In this document: positions 18,748 to 26,818 of the stretch, piece after piece | Position numbering within the stretch: the stretch's first letter is position 1 | Layout: each line of letters starts with the position of its first letter | From: Azospirillum sp. TSO35-2 | Lineage (GTDB): Bacteria > Pseudomonadota > Alphaproteobacteria > Azospirillales > Azospirillaceae | Reading direction: 5' to 3' | Assembly: GCF_003116095.1 (NCBI RefSeq) | Contig: NZ_LGRA01000013.1 | Location: forward strand, 169,878-233,877 | DNA: 64,000 nucleotides | The notes under the pieces: model-generated | Databases searched by the model: none | Seen by the model: the letters and a program-made list of their open reading frames with translations, nothing else | What the model was told of the DNA's origin: nothing | Program-made: the position numbers and the translations under genes

Positions 18748-19224
18748 TCACGAACGAACAACCGCCTTGGCGGCCGGTTCGGCACGCCGGTCGGACAGGT
18801 TGGCACGCATGGCGGCCAGGATGCCGACCAGGCGCTCCTCGGTGTCGGGGGGCAGGCCGGCCAGCGCCTCGGCGTAGATCTCCGCGGCGAGCGCCCGGCC
18901 CTGCTCCAGAATGGCGTGCGCCTTGGCGGTCAGGTGCGGCAGGCGGGCGCGCCGGTCCTGCGGGTCGGGGTGGCGCTCGATCCAGCCGCCCTCCTCCATG
19001 CGGTCGATCTGCCGGCACAGCGTGATCGGCTCGATCTCCAGCAGGTCGGCCAGCGCCGCCTGCTTGATCCCGCCGTTCCGCGCCAGCGTGGCGATCACCG
19101 ACCATTGGGCGCGGGTCAGGCCGAGATGGCGGGCGCGCTGGTCGAAACGCACGCGCATCAGCCGCGCGGTGTCGTTCAGGACGGCGCCCAGGGTGAGGGA
19201 ATGCGGTTTGGCGCTGGAGGGCAT
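18748..19224 (-). CDS. MarR-family repressor of the efflux operon
   Basis: A 158-residue winged-helix regulator. The HTH is in [32 protein letters not shown], and the wing carries the conserved [16 protein letters not shown]. It is the first gene of the marR-hlyD-emrB operon, the classic arrangement in which a MarR protein represses its own operon until a phenolic or lipophilic ligand binds. Two 14-base operator-like sites lie just upstream (19236-19249 and 19266-19279), supporting autoregulation. The ligand is unknown. No clear ribosome site precedes the start. Confidence 0.93.
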   Translation of the reverse strand: MPSSAKPHSLTLGAVLNDTARLMRVRFDQRARHLGLTRAQWSVIATLARNGGIKQAALADLLEIEPITLCRQIDRMEEGGWIERHPDPQDRRARLPHLTAKAHAILEQGRALAAEIYAEALAGLPPDTEERLVGILAAMRANLSDRRAEPAAKAVVRS

Positions 19225-19235
19225 GGCTCGACATC

Positions 19236-19279
19236 ATAAGCTTGCTTATTACTCCGGCGAAGTTAATAAGCTTGCTTAC
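19236..19279. promoter_or_regulatory. Double MarR operator
   Basis: ATAAGCTTGCTTAT at 19236-19249 and ATAAGCTTGCTTAC at 19266-19279 share 13 of 14 bases. Each contains the inverted repeat ATAAG-N4-CTTAT or CTTAC. They are spaced exactly 30 bases start to start, about three helical turns, so two dimers would sit on one face of the DNA. The site lies between the divergent marR (start 19224) and ilvD (start 19425). Confidence 0.75.
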
Positions 19280-19424
19280 GATCGACAATCCTCGCCGCGT
19301 GCATGGCAGGGCCACGCGGGCGTCGCGCCTCTGGCATCCGCGACAGGAGATTGCTAAGGTGCCCACCCGTTTCGTTCCATTCCTTTCGCCAACTCGCCAA
19401 AATCGACCAGCTGAGGACCGATCC

Positions 19425-21290
19425 ATGCCGCACTACCGTTCCCGCACCTCCACCCATGGCCGCAACATGGCGGGCGCGCGCGGCCTGTGGCGGGCGACCG
19501 GCATGAAGGACGGCGATTTCGGCAAGCCGATCATCGCCATCGCCAACTCCTTCACCCAGTTCGTGCCCGGCCACGTCCACCTGAAGGATCTGGGTCAGCT
19601 CGTCGCCCGCGAGATCGAGAAGGCCGGCGGCGTCGCCAAGGAATTCAACACCATCGCGGTGGACGACGGCATCGCCATGGGCCATGGCGGCATGCTCTAC
19701 AGCCTGCCCTCGCGCGAGTTGATCGCCGACGCGGTCGAATACATGGCGAACGCCCATTGCGCCGACGCGCTGGTCTGCATCTCCAACTGCGACAAGATCA
19801 CCCCGGGCATGCTGATGGCCGCCATGCGCCTCAACATCCCGGCGGTGTTCGTGTCCGGCGGCCCGATGGAGGCCGGCAAGGTCAACTGGCGCGGCAAGGT
19901 CAAGGCGGTCGACCTGATCGACGCCATGGTCGCCGCCGCCGACCCGACGGTCAGCGATGAAGAGGCGGCGGAGATGGAGCGCGGGTCCTGCCCGACCTGC
20001 GGCTCCTGCTCCGGCATGTTCACCGCCAACTCGATGAACTGCCTGACCGAGGCGCTGGGCCTGTCGCTGCCCGGCAACGGCACCATCCTGGCCACCCACG
20101 CCGACCGCAAGGAGCTGTTCCTCGCCGCCGGCCGTACCGCGGTCGAGCTCTGCCGCCGCTGGTACCAGGAGGAGGACGCGACCGCCCTGCCGCGCGGCAT
20201 CGCCACCAAGGAAGCTTTCGAGAACGCGATGACGCTGGACATCGCCATGGGCGGTTCGACCAACACCGTGCTGCACATCCTGGCGGCGGCGCAGGAGGGC
20301 TGCATCGACTTCACCATGGCCGACATCGACCGGCTGTCGCGCCGCGTCCCCAACGTCTGCAAGGTCGCCCCGGCGGTGTCCGACGTCCACATCGAGGACG
20401 TGCACCGCGCCGGCGGCATCTTCGGCATCCTGGGCGAGCTGGATCGCGGCGGCCTGCTGCACCGCGACGCGCCGACCGTCCACGCCAGGACGCTGGGCGA
20501 GGCGCTGGACCGCTGGGACGTGGTGCGCACGCAGGACCCGGCCGTCCACACCCTCTACAAGGCGGCGCCCGGCGGCATCCCGACCGTGGTGCCCTTCAGC
20601 CAGGAACGCCGCTGGCCCGACCTGAATCTCGACCGTGAGAAGGGCGTGATCCGCAAGGTCGAAAACGCCTTCAGCCAGGATGGCGGGCTGGCCGTGCTGT
20701 ACGGCAACATCGCGGCGGACGGCTGCATCGTGAAGACGGCGGGCGTCGACGCCTCCAACCTGATCTTCGCCGGTCCGGCCCGCGTGTTTGAAAGCCAGGA
20801 CGACGCCGTCGCCGGCATCCTGGGCGACGTGGTCAAGGCCGGCGAGGTCGTGGTCATCCGCTATGAAGGCCCGCGCGGCGGCCCCGGCATGCAGGAGATG
20901 CTGTACCCGACCAGCTACCTGAAGTCGAAGGGGCTGGGCAAGGCCTGCGCGCTGGTCACCGACGGCCGCTTCTCCGGCGGCACCTCCGGGCTGTCGATCG
21001 GCCACGCCTCGCCGGAAGCGGCGGCCGGCGGCGCCATCGGCCTGGTCGAGGACGGCGACCGCATCGAGATCGACATCCCCAACCGCGTCATCCGTCTGGT
21101 CGTCAGCGACGAGGAGATGCAACGCCGCCGCGACGCGATGAACGCCAAGGGCGTCAACGCCTGGAAGCCGGCCAGCCGCGACCGCGTGGTGACTCCGGCG
21201 CTGCGCGCCTACGCCGCCCTGACCACCAGCGCCGACCGTGGCGCGGTGCGCGACGTGTCCCAAGTCGAAGGCATCGCCGTCCGCCGCTGA
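19425..21290 (+). CDS. ilvD: Dihydroxy-acid dehydratase
   Basis: Dehydrates 2,3-dihydroxy-isovalerate and 2,3-dihydroxy-3-methylvalerate in valine, leucine and isoleucine synthesis. The 621 residues show the Fe-S ligands and signatures [20 protein letters not shown] and [20 protein letters not shown]. The C-terminal part has [23 protein letters not shown]. The length fits the roughly 610-620-residue E. coli type. The start at 19425 follows CTGAGGACCG. The gene is monocistronic, ending in a strong terminator, and is divergent from the marR operon. Confidence 0.98.
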   Translation: MPHYRSRTSTHGRNMAGARGLWRATGMKDGDFGKPIIAIANSFTQFVPGHVHLKDLGQLVAREIEKAGGVAKEFNTIAVDDGIAMGHGGMLYSLPSRELIADAVEYMANAHCADALVCISNCDKITPGMLMAAMRLNIPAVFVSGGPMEAGKVNWRGKVKAVDLIDAMVAAADPTVSDEEAAEMERGSCPTCGSCSGMFTANSMNCLTEALGLSLPGNGTILATHADRKELFLAAGRTAVELCRRWYQEEDATALPRGIATKEAFENAMTLDIAMGGSTNTVLHILAAAQEGCIDFTMADIDRLSRRVPNVCKVAPAVSDVHIEDVHRAGGIFGILGELDRGGLLHRDAPTVHARTLGEALDRWDVVRTQDPAVHTLYKAAPGGIPTVVPFSQERRWPDLNLDREKGVIRKVENAFSQDGGLAVLYGNIAADGCIVKTAGVDASNLIFAGPARVFESQDDAVAGILGDVVKAGEVVVIRYEGPRGGPGMQEMLYPTSYLKSKGLGKACALVTDGRFSGGTSGLSIGHASPEAAAGGAIGLVEDGDRIEIDIPNRVIRLVVSDEEMQRRRDAMNAKGVNAWKPASRDRVVTPALRAYAALTTSADRGAVRDVSQVEGIAVRR

Positions 21291-21363
21291 TCAACACAGG
21301 CTGGCCATGACACCGCGCCCCACCAACGCGCGGCGTCGGCTATCCCATGCAAATAACGCCAAC

Positions 21364-21397
21364 AAGCGCCGCGTGAATCGCGGCGCTTTCTTTTTTG
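21364..21397 (+). terminator. Rho-independent terminator of ilvD
   Basis: AAGCGCCGCG (21364-21373) pairs with CGCGGCGCTT (21379-21388) around the loop TGAAT, and the sequence runs straight into TTTCTTTTTT. This is the most classical terminator in the window. Confidence 0.92.
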
Positions 21398-21408
21398 CGG
21401 GGATCGCC

Positions 21409-21420
21409 ATACGGCCGTAT
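21409..21420. promoter_or_regulatory. Palindrome upstream of the cyclase gene
   Basis: The perfect 12-base palindrome ATACGGCCGTAT lies 111 bases before the cyclase start. Downstream are repeated AAAATG units and a -10-like TAATAT at about 21495. A binding role is plausible but unproven. Confidence 0.35.
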
Positions 21421-21530
21421 GTTGCATTCCACCCACGCGAAAAACTTTACGCCCTGCATCGCTGGGATATTCGCAAAATGCAAAATGCATGCTCTAATAT
21501 GTCAACGCGAATTCCGCGAGGGGGGCGGAC

Positions 21531-24500
21531 ATGGCGGACACCGACTGGAGCGCAGCACCCGACGACGGCCGGCCCTGTCAGGACGCATCGCGCCTGACGG
21601 TTGGAAAGCCGCGCGAGCGCAAGGTCGTCACCGCGATGTTCGTCGACATCGTGCGCTCCTCCGTCATGGTGGCCGGCTGCGATCCGGAGGACGCCGACGA
21701 CCGCCTGCTGTCGATCCTGACCTGCCTGACCGAAGCGGTGCCGCGCTATGAAGGCACGGTGACGCAGATGCTGGGCGACGGCTTCATGGCGCTGTTCGGC
21801 GCCCCCGGCGCCAAGGAGGACCACGCGCTGCGCGCCTGCCTGGCGGCGCAGGACATCCTGAGCGCCACCCGCGACCAGACCGGCCTGCCGGCCTTCCAGA
21901 TCCGAATCGGCATCAGTTCCGGCGATGCGGTCGCCCATGTCATGTCGAACGGGCTGTGGGCCGACTATCGCGCCGTCGGCGAATGCGTGCACATGGCGGC
22001 CAAGCTGCAGCAGCGCGCCGCCCCCGACACCGCGCAGCTCAGCCGCGACACGCTGGACCTGATCCCGGTCGGGGTGGCGGCGCGCCCGGTCGGCAGCGTC
22101 ACCCTGTCGCCGACCGTCGAACCGACGCCGGCCTTCCTGCTCGACGGGGCGCGGGCGGTGCGCCGCACCGCGACCGACCTGCTGTCGGCCAGCGACGCGC
22201 CCTATGTCGGCCGGGCGGCGGAGGTCGCCACCCTGTTCGCCGCCGCCTCGTCGGTGGAGACGGGGACGGCCGGCGCGCTGCTGCTGCAGGGCGAGGCCGG
22301 CATCGGCAAGTCCCGGCTGGTCGGCCAGTTCCTGCGCGATCCGCGCAGCCGGCGCTGGACCCTGCTGCAATGGCCGCAGATGCCGATCCGCCGCCTGACC
22401 GATCCGGACGACCTGGAGGCGGTGGCGCTCAGCCTGGCAGAGCAGGTGGCGGGCCGCGCCAGCGCGGAGGGCATCGGCTGGGTGTGCGACGCCGCCCACC
22501 ACCGGTCCGGCCCGCTGGCCGGCGACGCCGTGCGCGCGCTGTTCGGCCGGCCGGCCAGCGATCCGCTGTGGACCGGCCTCGACCCCTCCCAGCGCCTGTC
22601 CCTGGGCATCGAGGGGCTGGTCGGCGCCGTCCTGGAACTGGCGTCGCCCAGCCCGGCCGCCGCCCTTGCGGCCGCTCCCGCGGACATCGCCGGAGAGTTG
22701 GCCGGCGTCGTCGGCCGTCCGTTGCTGGTCCTGGTGGAGGACGCCCATTGGGCACGGCCGGTGATGGTCCGGCTGCTCGACCGGCTGGCGGAGGCGCTGC
22801 GGGGCAGCGGTGCCCGCCTGCTGCTGCTCGCCACCCGGCGGCCGCCGCCGCTCGGCCCGGAATCGCAGGAGCGGGGCTGGGTCGGACCGCCCGGCACCCG
22901 GCGCCTCGAACTGGGCACGCTGACGCCGGAGCAGGTGCAGGCGTTCCTGACCCATTGGCTCGGCCCCGACTGGTCGCTGGTCGAACTGAAGGCCCAGGTC
23001 GCTGCCCGTTGCCAGGGCGTGCCGCTGTATCTGGAAGAGGTGCTGCGCACGCTGGAGGCGTCGAACGCCATCGAGGGCACCCCCGGCGCCTACCGGCTGA
23101 ACGACCCGATGGTGGTCCACCGGCTGCCGCGTTCGCTGCACGGCCTGCTGGCCGAGCGGATGGACCTGCTGACGCTGGAACGGCGGCGGCTGCTGATGAA
23201 CGCGGCGGTGATCGGCACCACCTTCGACGTCGGCCTGCTCCAGGCGCTGACCGGCATGGCGCAGTCCGTCCTGACCGAGCATCTGGCCTATCTGGAACGC
23301 GCCGGCTTCCTGCTGCGCACCCGCCTGCTGCCCAACCTGGAATTCTCGTTCAAGCACGCGCTGATCCAGGAGGTCGCCTACGCGACCCTGACCAAGGCCG
23401 ACCGCAGGACGCTGCACACGCGGGTGCTGGAGGCGCTTCAGCACCGCCGGGACGAGAATCTGCCGAACCGCCTGGATCTGCTGGCCCACCACGCCTTCAT
23501 GGCCGAGAACTGGCCGGCCGCCTACCTGTTCGGCCGCCGGGCGGGGGTGCGGGCGGAGTTGCGGTCCAAGCTGGAAGACGCCAGCCGGCATTGCCGGAAC
23601 GCCCTGGACGCCCTGTCACGCTCACCGGACACGGCGCACAACCGCCTGCGTCGGATCGACGGCTCGATCGCACTGGCGCGGGTCAGACTGCCGCGCGGTC
23701 TGACCGACTCCAACGAGCTGCTCGAACAGGCCCGGCAACTCTCCCAATCCATTCCCGACGCCCGGCGCTTCGCCAGGGCGTCGTCGATGCTGGCTGCGAT
23801 CGAATGGCCGCACGGTCACATCGACCGTGCCATCCAGTACAGCCAGCAGGGTCTGGACGCCGACGACGGCAGGTTTGATCTGAACACCCGTATACAGCTC
23901 CTGGGACGCCTTGGCGGTATCCTGACCGAAAAAGGAAATTTCGCAGAAGGGCGGGACGTGCTGGAAACGGCTCGAGGCATGCTTTCCGGGGGGCGCCCGC
24001 ACGAGCGATTCGGTCTTGCCGTTATCGGCGAGGTTGGAGTCTGTGCGAACCTTGCCCGCAGCTATGCCGAAATGGACTGCGCCGCCAAAGCCATTTCAGC
24101 AGCATCCAAAGCCGTCGATGCTGCCGAATCCAGCTCGCATAATTTCTCGCGGCTCTTCGCTTATCAGCACATGGGCTGGTCTTACCTGTTGTTGGGGGAC
24201 CCCGGAAACTCGATTCGATATCTTGGAACGGCATTGGAGCTTTGCAATGCAATAAACTCCAAGCTTCATAAAGCGTTTTTATTGGGCGCCAGCGCCTATG
24301 CGCATGTCCTTGGAGGACAGAGCCAGGAAGGCTTTCGGCTGTTCGAGCAATCGTTCCTGTCAGCCCGACATGAGCCGGTCAGCGCCTATTTGAACCAAGT
24401 CCATTTATGGTTTGGAGAATCGTGTCTGCTTGCCCGGAACGCGGCGGAAGCTCGACAGCACGCCGCACTGGTGCAGGCGTCGGCCTACAAGACGGGCCGA

Positions 24501-24713
24501 ATCGGCTATCTTACCAAAGCACAGGCGCTCGACGCCGAAGCTGCATTCATGATGAGCGGCGGCGACGAGCAATCTTACGAGGCCCTGGTTCGGGCCGAGC
24601 AGGAAGCACAACGTCTATCGTTGAAGAAAATTGCTGCCCGCTGCGCTGATCTTCGAATCGGAAACACGAAGATCAACCGTTTTGGCCTGGCCGGCACCAT
24701 CACAGTGGTTTGA
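21531..24713 (+). CDS. Class III nucleotidyl cyclase-domain / AAA ATPase / TPR protein
   Basis: A 1060-residue three-part signalling protein. Residues about 25-205 form a class III cyclase domain with both metal aspartates in AMFVDIVRSS and MLGDGFMALFG. The usual NxxAR transition-state pair is replaced by H and K in CVHMAAKLQ, so activity is uncertain. Residues about 220-560 form a STAND-type ATPase with Walker A GEAGIGKSRL and Walker B LLVLVEDAHWA. The rest is helical TPR-like repeats. The last 280 or so residues are coded by noticeably less GC-rich DNA. It begins the stretch that leads to YcaO/TfuA and a CRP-like gene, so it may supply or sense cyclic nucleotide there (inference). Confidence 0.9.
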   Translation: MADTDWSAAPDDGRPCQDASRLTVGKPRERKVVTAMFVDIVRSSVMVAGCDPEDADDRLLSILTCLTEAVPRYEGTVTQMLGDGFMALFGAPGAKEDHALRACLAAQDILSATRDQTGLPAFQIRIGISSGDAVAHVMSNGLWADYRAVGECVHMAAKLQQRAAPDTAQLSRDTLDLIPVGVAARPVGSVTLSPTVEPTPAFLLDGARAVRRTATDLLSASDAPYVGRAAEVATLFAAASSVETGTAGALLLQGEAGIGKSRLVGQFLRDPRSRRWTLLQWPQMPIRRLTDPDDLEAVALSLAEQVAGRASAEGIGWVCDAAHHRSGPLAGDAVRALFGRPASDPLWTGLDPSQRLSLGIEGLVGAVLELASPSPAAALAAAPADIAGELAGVVGRPLLVLVEDAHWARPVMVRLLDRLAEALRGSGARLLLLATRRPPPLGPESQERGWVGPPGTRRLELGTLTPEQVQAFLTHWLGPDWSLVELKAQVAARCQGVPLYLEEVLRTLEASNAIEGTPGAYRLNDPMVVHRLPRSLHGLLAERMDLLTLERRRLLMNAAVIGTTFDVGLLQALTGMAQSVLTEHLAYLERAGFLLRTRLLPNLEFSFKHALIQEVAYATLTKADRRTLHTRVLEALQHRRDENLPNRLDLLAHHAFMAENWPAAYLFGRRAGVRAELRSKLEDASRHCRNALDALSRSPDTAHNRLRRIDGSIALARVRLPRGLTDSNELLEQARQLSQSIPDARRFARASSMLAAIEWPHGHIDRAIQYSQQGLDADDGRFDLNTRIQLLGRLGGILTEKGNFAEGRDVLETARGMLSGGRPHERFGLAVIGEVGVCANLARSYAEMDCAAKAISAASKAVDAAESSSHNFSRLFAYQHMGWSYLLLGDPGNSIRYLGTALELCNAINSKLHKAFLLGASAYAHVLGGQSQEGFRLFEQSFLSARHEPVSAYLNQVHLWFGESCLLARNAAEARQHAALVQASAYKTGRIGYLTKAQALDAEAAFMMSGGDEQSYEALVRAEQEAQRLSLKKIAARCADLRIGNTKINRFGLAGTITVV

Positions 24714-24718
24714 CACGG

Positions 24719-25009
24719 TCAACGCACTTCGGCTTCGCGGTAGTAATCCAGAACATAGCTGCGGATCGCGCTGGTCAGAGGCGTGCTCGATGGCCGGGTC
24801 GCGTCCACGTCCCGGCACAATTCCTGAACCGGCCGGCGTTCCTTCCGGGCGATGTCGTCCAGACCGCTCCAGATCGCCGATTCCAGCCGCAGCCGGGCGC
24901 GCCGGTTCGGCAACGGAATGGTGCGCGAGACAACCGTCGGCCACGCCATGAGGGCGGTGAGGTCGATCACGTCGGTCGTTTCGGTGAAAGCCCTCTTCTG
25001 AATGAACAT
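24719..25009 (-). CDS. Ribbon-helix-helix domain protein (first paralogue)
   Basis: A 96-residue protein of the RHH_4 type. The C-terminal two thirds read RLRLESAIWSGLDDIARKERRPVQELCRDVD and then LTSAIRSYVLDYYREAE, the strand-helix-helix pattern of this small DNA-binding family. GGAGG precedes ATG 25009 at ideal spacing, so the longer open frame upstream is not used. It converges with the cyclase gene (5-base gap) and diverges from the 65-residue ORF, sharing a promoter region that holds the CRP site. A related protein is coded at 28467-28847. It may regulate the locus; no operator is known. Confidence 0.85.
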   Translation of the reverse strand: MFIQKRAFTETTDVIDLTALMAWPTVVSRTIPLPNRRARLRLESAIWSGLDDIARKERRPVQELCRDVDATRPSSTPLTSAIRSYVLDYYREAEVR

Positions 25010-25115
25010 CGGTCCGCTCCTCCCTGCATTGCATCCTCGCCGTGCGCGCCATACGACGCGTTCGCCATGCGATGACAGCATGTGACCGTGTCTACACCGC
25101 CGGTACCGCCCACAC

Positions 25116-25131
25116 TGTGAAATCCTTCACA
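25116..25131. promoter_or_regulatory. Perfect CRP-type binding site
   Basis: TGTGAAATCCTTCACA is a perfect TGTGA-N6-TCACA site. Its centre (25123.5) is about 42 bases upstream of a start point predicted from a -10-like AAGAAT at 25154-25159, which is class II activator spacing for the 65-residue ORF. The divergent RHH start is about 107 bases away on the other side. A weaker match, TGTGACCGTGTCTACA, lies at 25081-25096. Confidence 0.8.
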
Positions 25132-25193
25132 GCGGAACATCCCTTCGCATGTGAAGAATCGGCCCGTCACAACGCACAAGAAGGAACGTGTTC

Positions 25194-25391
25194 ATGAACG
25201 TCTCGATCTCCCAGGCTTCGATGGTCCGCGGCGCCGACGGCCGTCTCTATGCCGTGACCGCGCATGGTGTGTCGGAAGTCGCCGACACCGCCACCGCCAC
25301 CGCCCGCAGCCATATTCGTTCGGGCGACCGCGACGGTGTCCAGTTCGGCGACCACGAAGCCGCCCGCGTCATGATCACCCCGGGCGCCTGA
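25194..25391 (+). CDS. 65-residue ORF upstream of YcaO/TfuA, candidate modified peptide
   Basis: I do not recognise this protein. It starts MNVSISQASMVRGADGRLYA, has no cysteine, contains a Thr/Ala run at residues 31-40 (DTATATARSH) and ends ITPGA. AAGGA lies 8 bases before ATG 25194. It has its own CRP-type promoter and is separated from ycaO by a strong hairpin, the arrangement expected when a short peptide is made in excess over its modifying enzymes. It is therefore the best local candidate for the substrate of YcaO/TfuA. The lack of Cys argues against a standard azoline peptide; a backbone thioamide or another role is possible. It may also be a plain small protein. Confidence 0.6.
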   Translation: MNVSISQASMVRGADGRLYAVTAHGVSEVADTATATARSHIRSGDRDGVQFGDHEAARVMITPGA

Positions 25392-25419
25392 TCGGGTCCT
25401 CGGATCCGGTTCTTTCGGA

Positions 25420-25458
25420 CCGTGGCCACCAGCGCCGCAAGGCGCTGACCGGCCACGG
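25420..25458 (+). terminator. Intercistronic hairpin between the 65-residue ORF and ycaO
   Basis: CCGTGGCC (25420-25427) pairs with GGCCACGG (25451-25458). Inside it CAGCGCC pairs with GGCGCTG around a GCAA tetraloop. No immediate T-run follows, though TGTTTCGTTTT begins about 19 bases later. It is likely an attenuator or mRNA-stabilising stem that sets the ratio of peptide to enzymes. Confidence 0.6.
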
Positions 25459-25485
25459 ACCCGAGGCCGGCACTCCTGTTTCGTT

Positions 25486-25517
25486 TTGGCCCTCTGTCTC
25501 GTTGGCCCCCTGTCTCG
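25486..25517 (+). repeat. Tandem 16-base repeat before ycaO
   Basis: Two adjacent units, TTGGCCCTCTGTCTCG and TTGGCCCCCTGTCTCG, differ at one base. They end 29 bases before the ycaO start. A duplicated leader sequence or protein-binding site is possible. Confidence 0.55.
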
Positions 25518-25546
25518 TTGATTGTCTTTCGCCTGGATGAGCCGCG

Positions 25547-26818
25547 ATGCCCTTCGATCTGCTCGATGTCCAAGCGTCCGTAACGGACGCGGTGAAGGCC
25601 CACACGGTGGGCACCCACCGGGTCATGGCACCCGAACAGACCCTGGCGCGGGTCGCGCCGTTCCTGCCGATCATGGGGATCACCCGGGTCGCCAACGTCA
25701 CCGGACTCGACGGCGTCGGGATCCCGGTCGTCATGGTGACGCGGCCGAACTCGCGTTCGATCTCGGTGTCGCAGGGCAAGGGGGTGACGCTGGCCGCCGC
25801 CAAGGCGTCGGGCGTCATGGAATCGATCGAGAGCTACCACGCCGAACGCATTACGCTGCCGCTGAAGTTCGCCAGCTTCGAAGAGCTGCGCTGGACCCAC
25901 CCGGTGGTGAACGTCGACCGCCTGCCCCGGCTGTCGACCAGCAGCTACAACCCGCACAGCCCCATCCTGTGGATCGAGGGGCAGGATCTGCTGAACGGCG
26001 GCCCGAAATGGGTGCCGTTCGAGATGGTCCACCTGAATTTCACCGTGCCGATGGCCCCCGGCCATGGCGGATTCCTGGCCGGCTCCAACGGGCTGGCCTC
26101 CGGCAATCACCGGGTGGAGGCGATCAGCCACGCGGTGACCGAGCTGGTGGAACGCGACGCGACCACGCTGTGGCGCCTGTCCGGCCCGGCGGCGCAGGCG
26201 GCGACCCGGATCGACCTCGACAGCGTCGACGACCCGGTCTGCCGCTCGCTGATCGACCGGTTCGAGGCGGCGGGCGTCGCCGTCGGCGTGTGGGAGATCA
26301 CCAGCGACGTCGGCCTGCCCGCCTACCTCTGCCGCATCGTCGAGCGTGAGGAGCTGCCGCAGCACTCCATCCGCCCGGCCACCGGCATGGGCTGCCACGC
26401 CGCGCGCGAGATCGCCCTGTCCCGCGCCCTGACCGAGGCGGCGCAGAGCCGGCTGACCTTCATCGCCGGCGCGCGCGACGACATGCCCCGTGCCGAGTAC
26501 GAACGGCACCTCGACCCCGCCCACCACGCCCGTTGGAAGGCCTCCATCGTCGACGGCCGCGGCCGGCGCGCCTTCGCCGAGTGCCCGACCAGCGCCGCGC
26601 CGACCATCGAGGCCGACCTCGCCCACCAGCTGGACCGGCTGCGGGCGGTCGGCATCGACGAGGCGGTGGCGGTCGACCTGACCAAGCCCGAGTTCGGCAT
26701 CCCCGTCGTCCGCGTCGTCGTGCCCGGGCTGGAGGGTGCGGACGAATCCCCTGACTATCTGCTGGGCGACCGCGGGCTGCGCGCGCTTGGCCATGATGCA
26801 CTGGAGAAGGCGGCATGA
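25547..26818 (+). CDS. YcaO-domain cyclodehydratase/thioamide-forming protein
   Basis: YcaO enzymes use ATP to activate peptide backbone amides, giving azolines, or thioamides when paired with TfuA. The 423 residues contain the ATP/Mg-binding pattern SGVMESIESYHAER (residues 88-101), a second acidic motif HAVTELVERDATTLW, and a third helix ALTEAAQSRLTFIAG. The C-terminus lacks the PxPxP tail of azoline-forming YcaOs, which fits a TfuA-linked type. The start at 25547 has only a weak ribosome site (GGATGAG). The stop overlaps the tfuA start (ATGA), so the two are made together. The substrate is unknown; the 65-residue ORF just upstream is the obvious candidate. Confidence 0.93.
   Translation: MPFDLLDVQASVTDAVKAHTVGTHRVMAPEQTLARVAPFLPIMGITRVANVTGLDGVGIPVVMVTRPNSRSISVSQGKGVTLAAAKASGVMESIESYHAERITLPLKFASFEELRWTHPVVNVDRLPRLSTSSYNPHSPILWIEGQDLLNGGPKWVPFEMVHLNFTVPMAPGHGGFLAGSNGLASGNHRVEAISHAVTELVERDATTLWRLSGPAAQAATRIDLDSVDDPVCRSLIDRFEAAGVAVGVWEITSDVGLPAYLCRIVEREELPQHSIRPATGMGCHAAREIALSRALTEAAQSRLTFIAGARDDMPRAEYERHLDPAHHARWKASIVDGRGRRAFAECPTSAAPTIEADLAHQLDRLRAVGIDEAVAVDLTKPEFGIPVVRVVVPGLEGADESPDYLLGDRGLRALGHDALEKAA

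Noticed and set aside
25150..25171. Second CRP site TGTGA-N12-TCACA
   Set aside because: The half-sites are perfect but the 12-base spacer does not fit a CRP dimer (6 needed); mentioned only as context.
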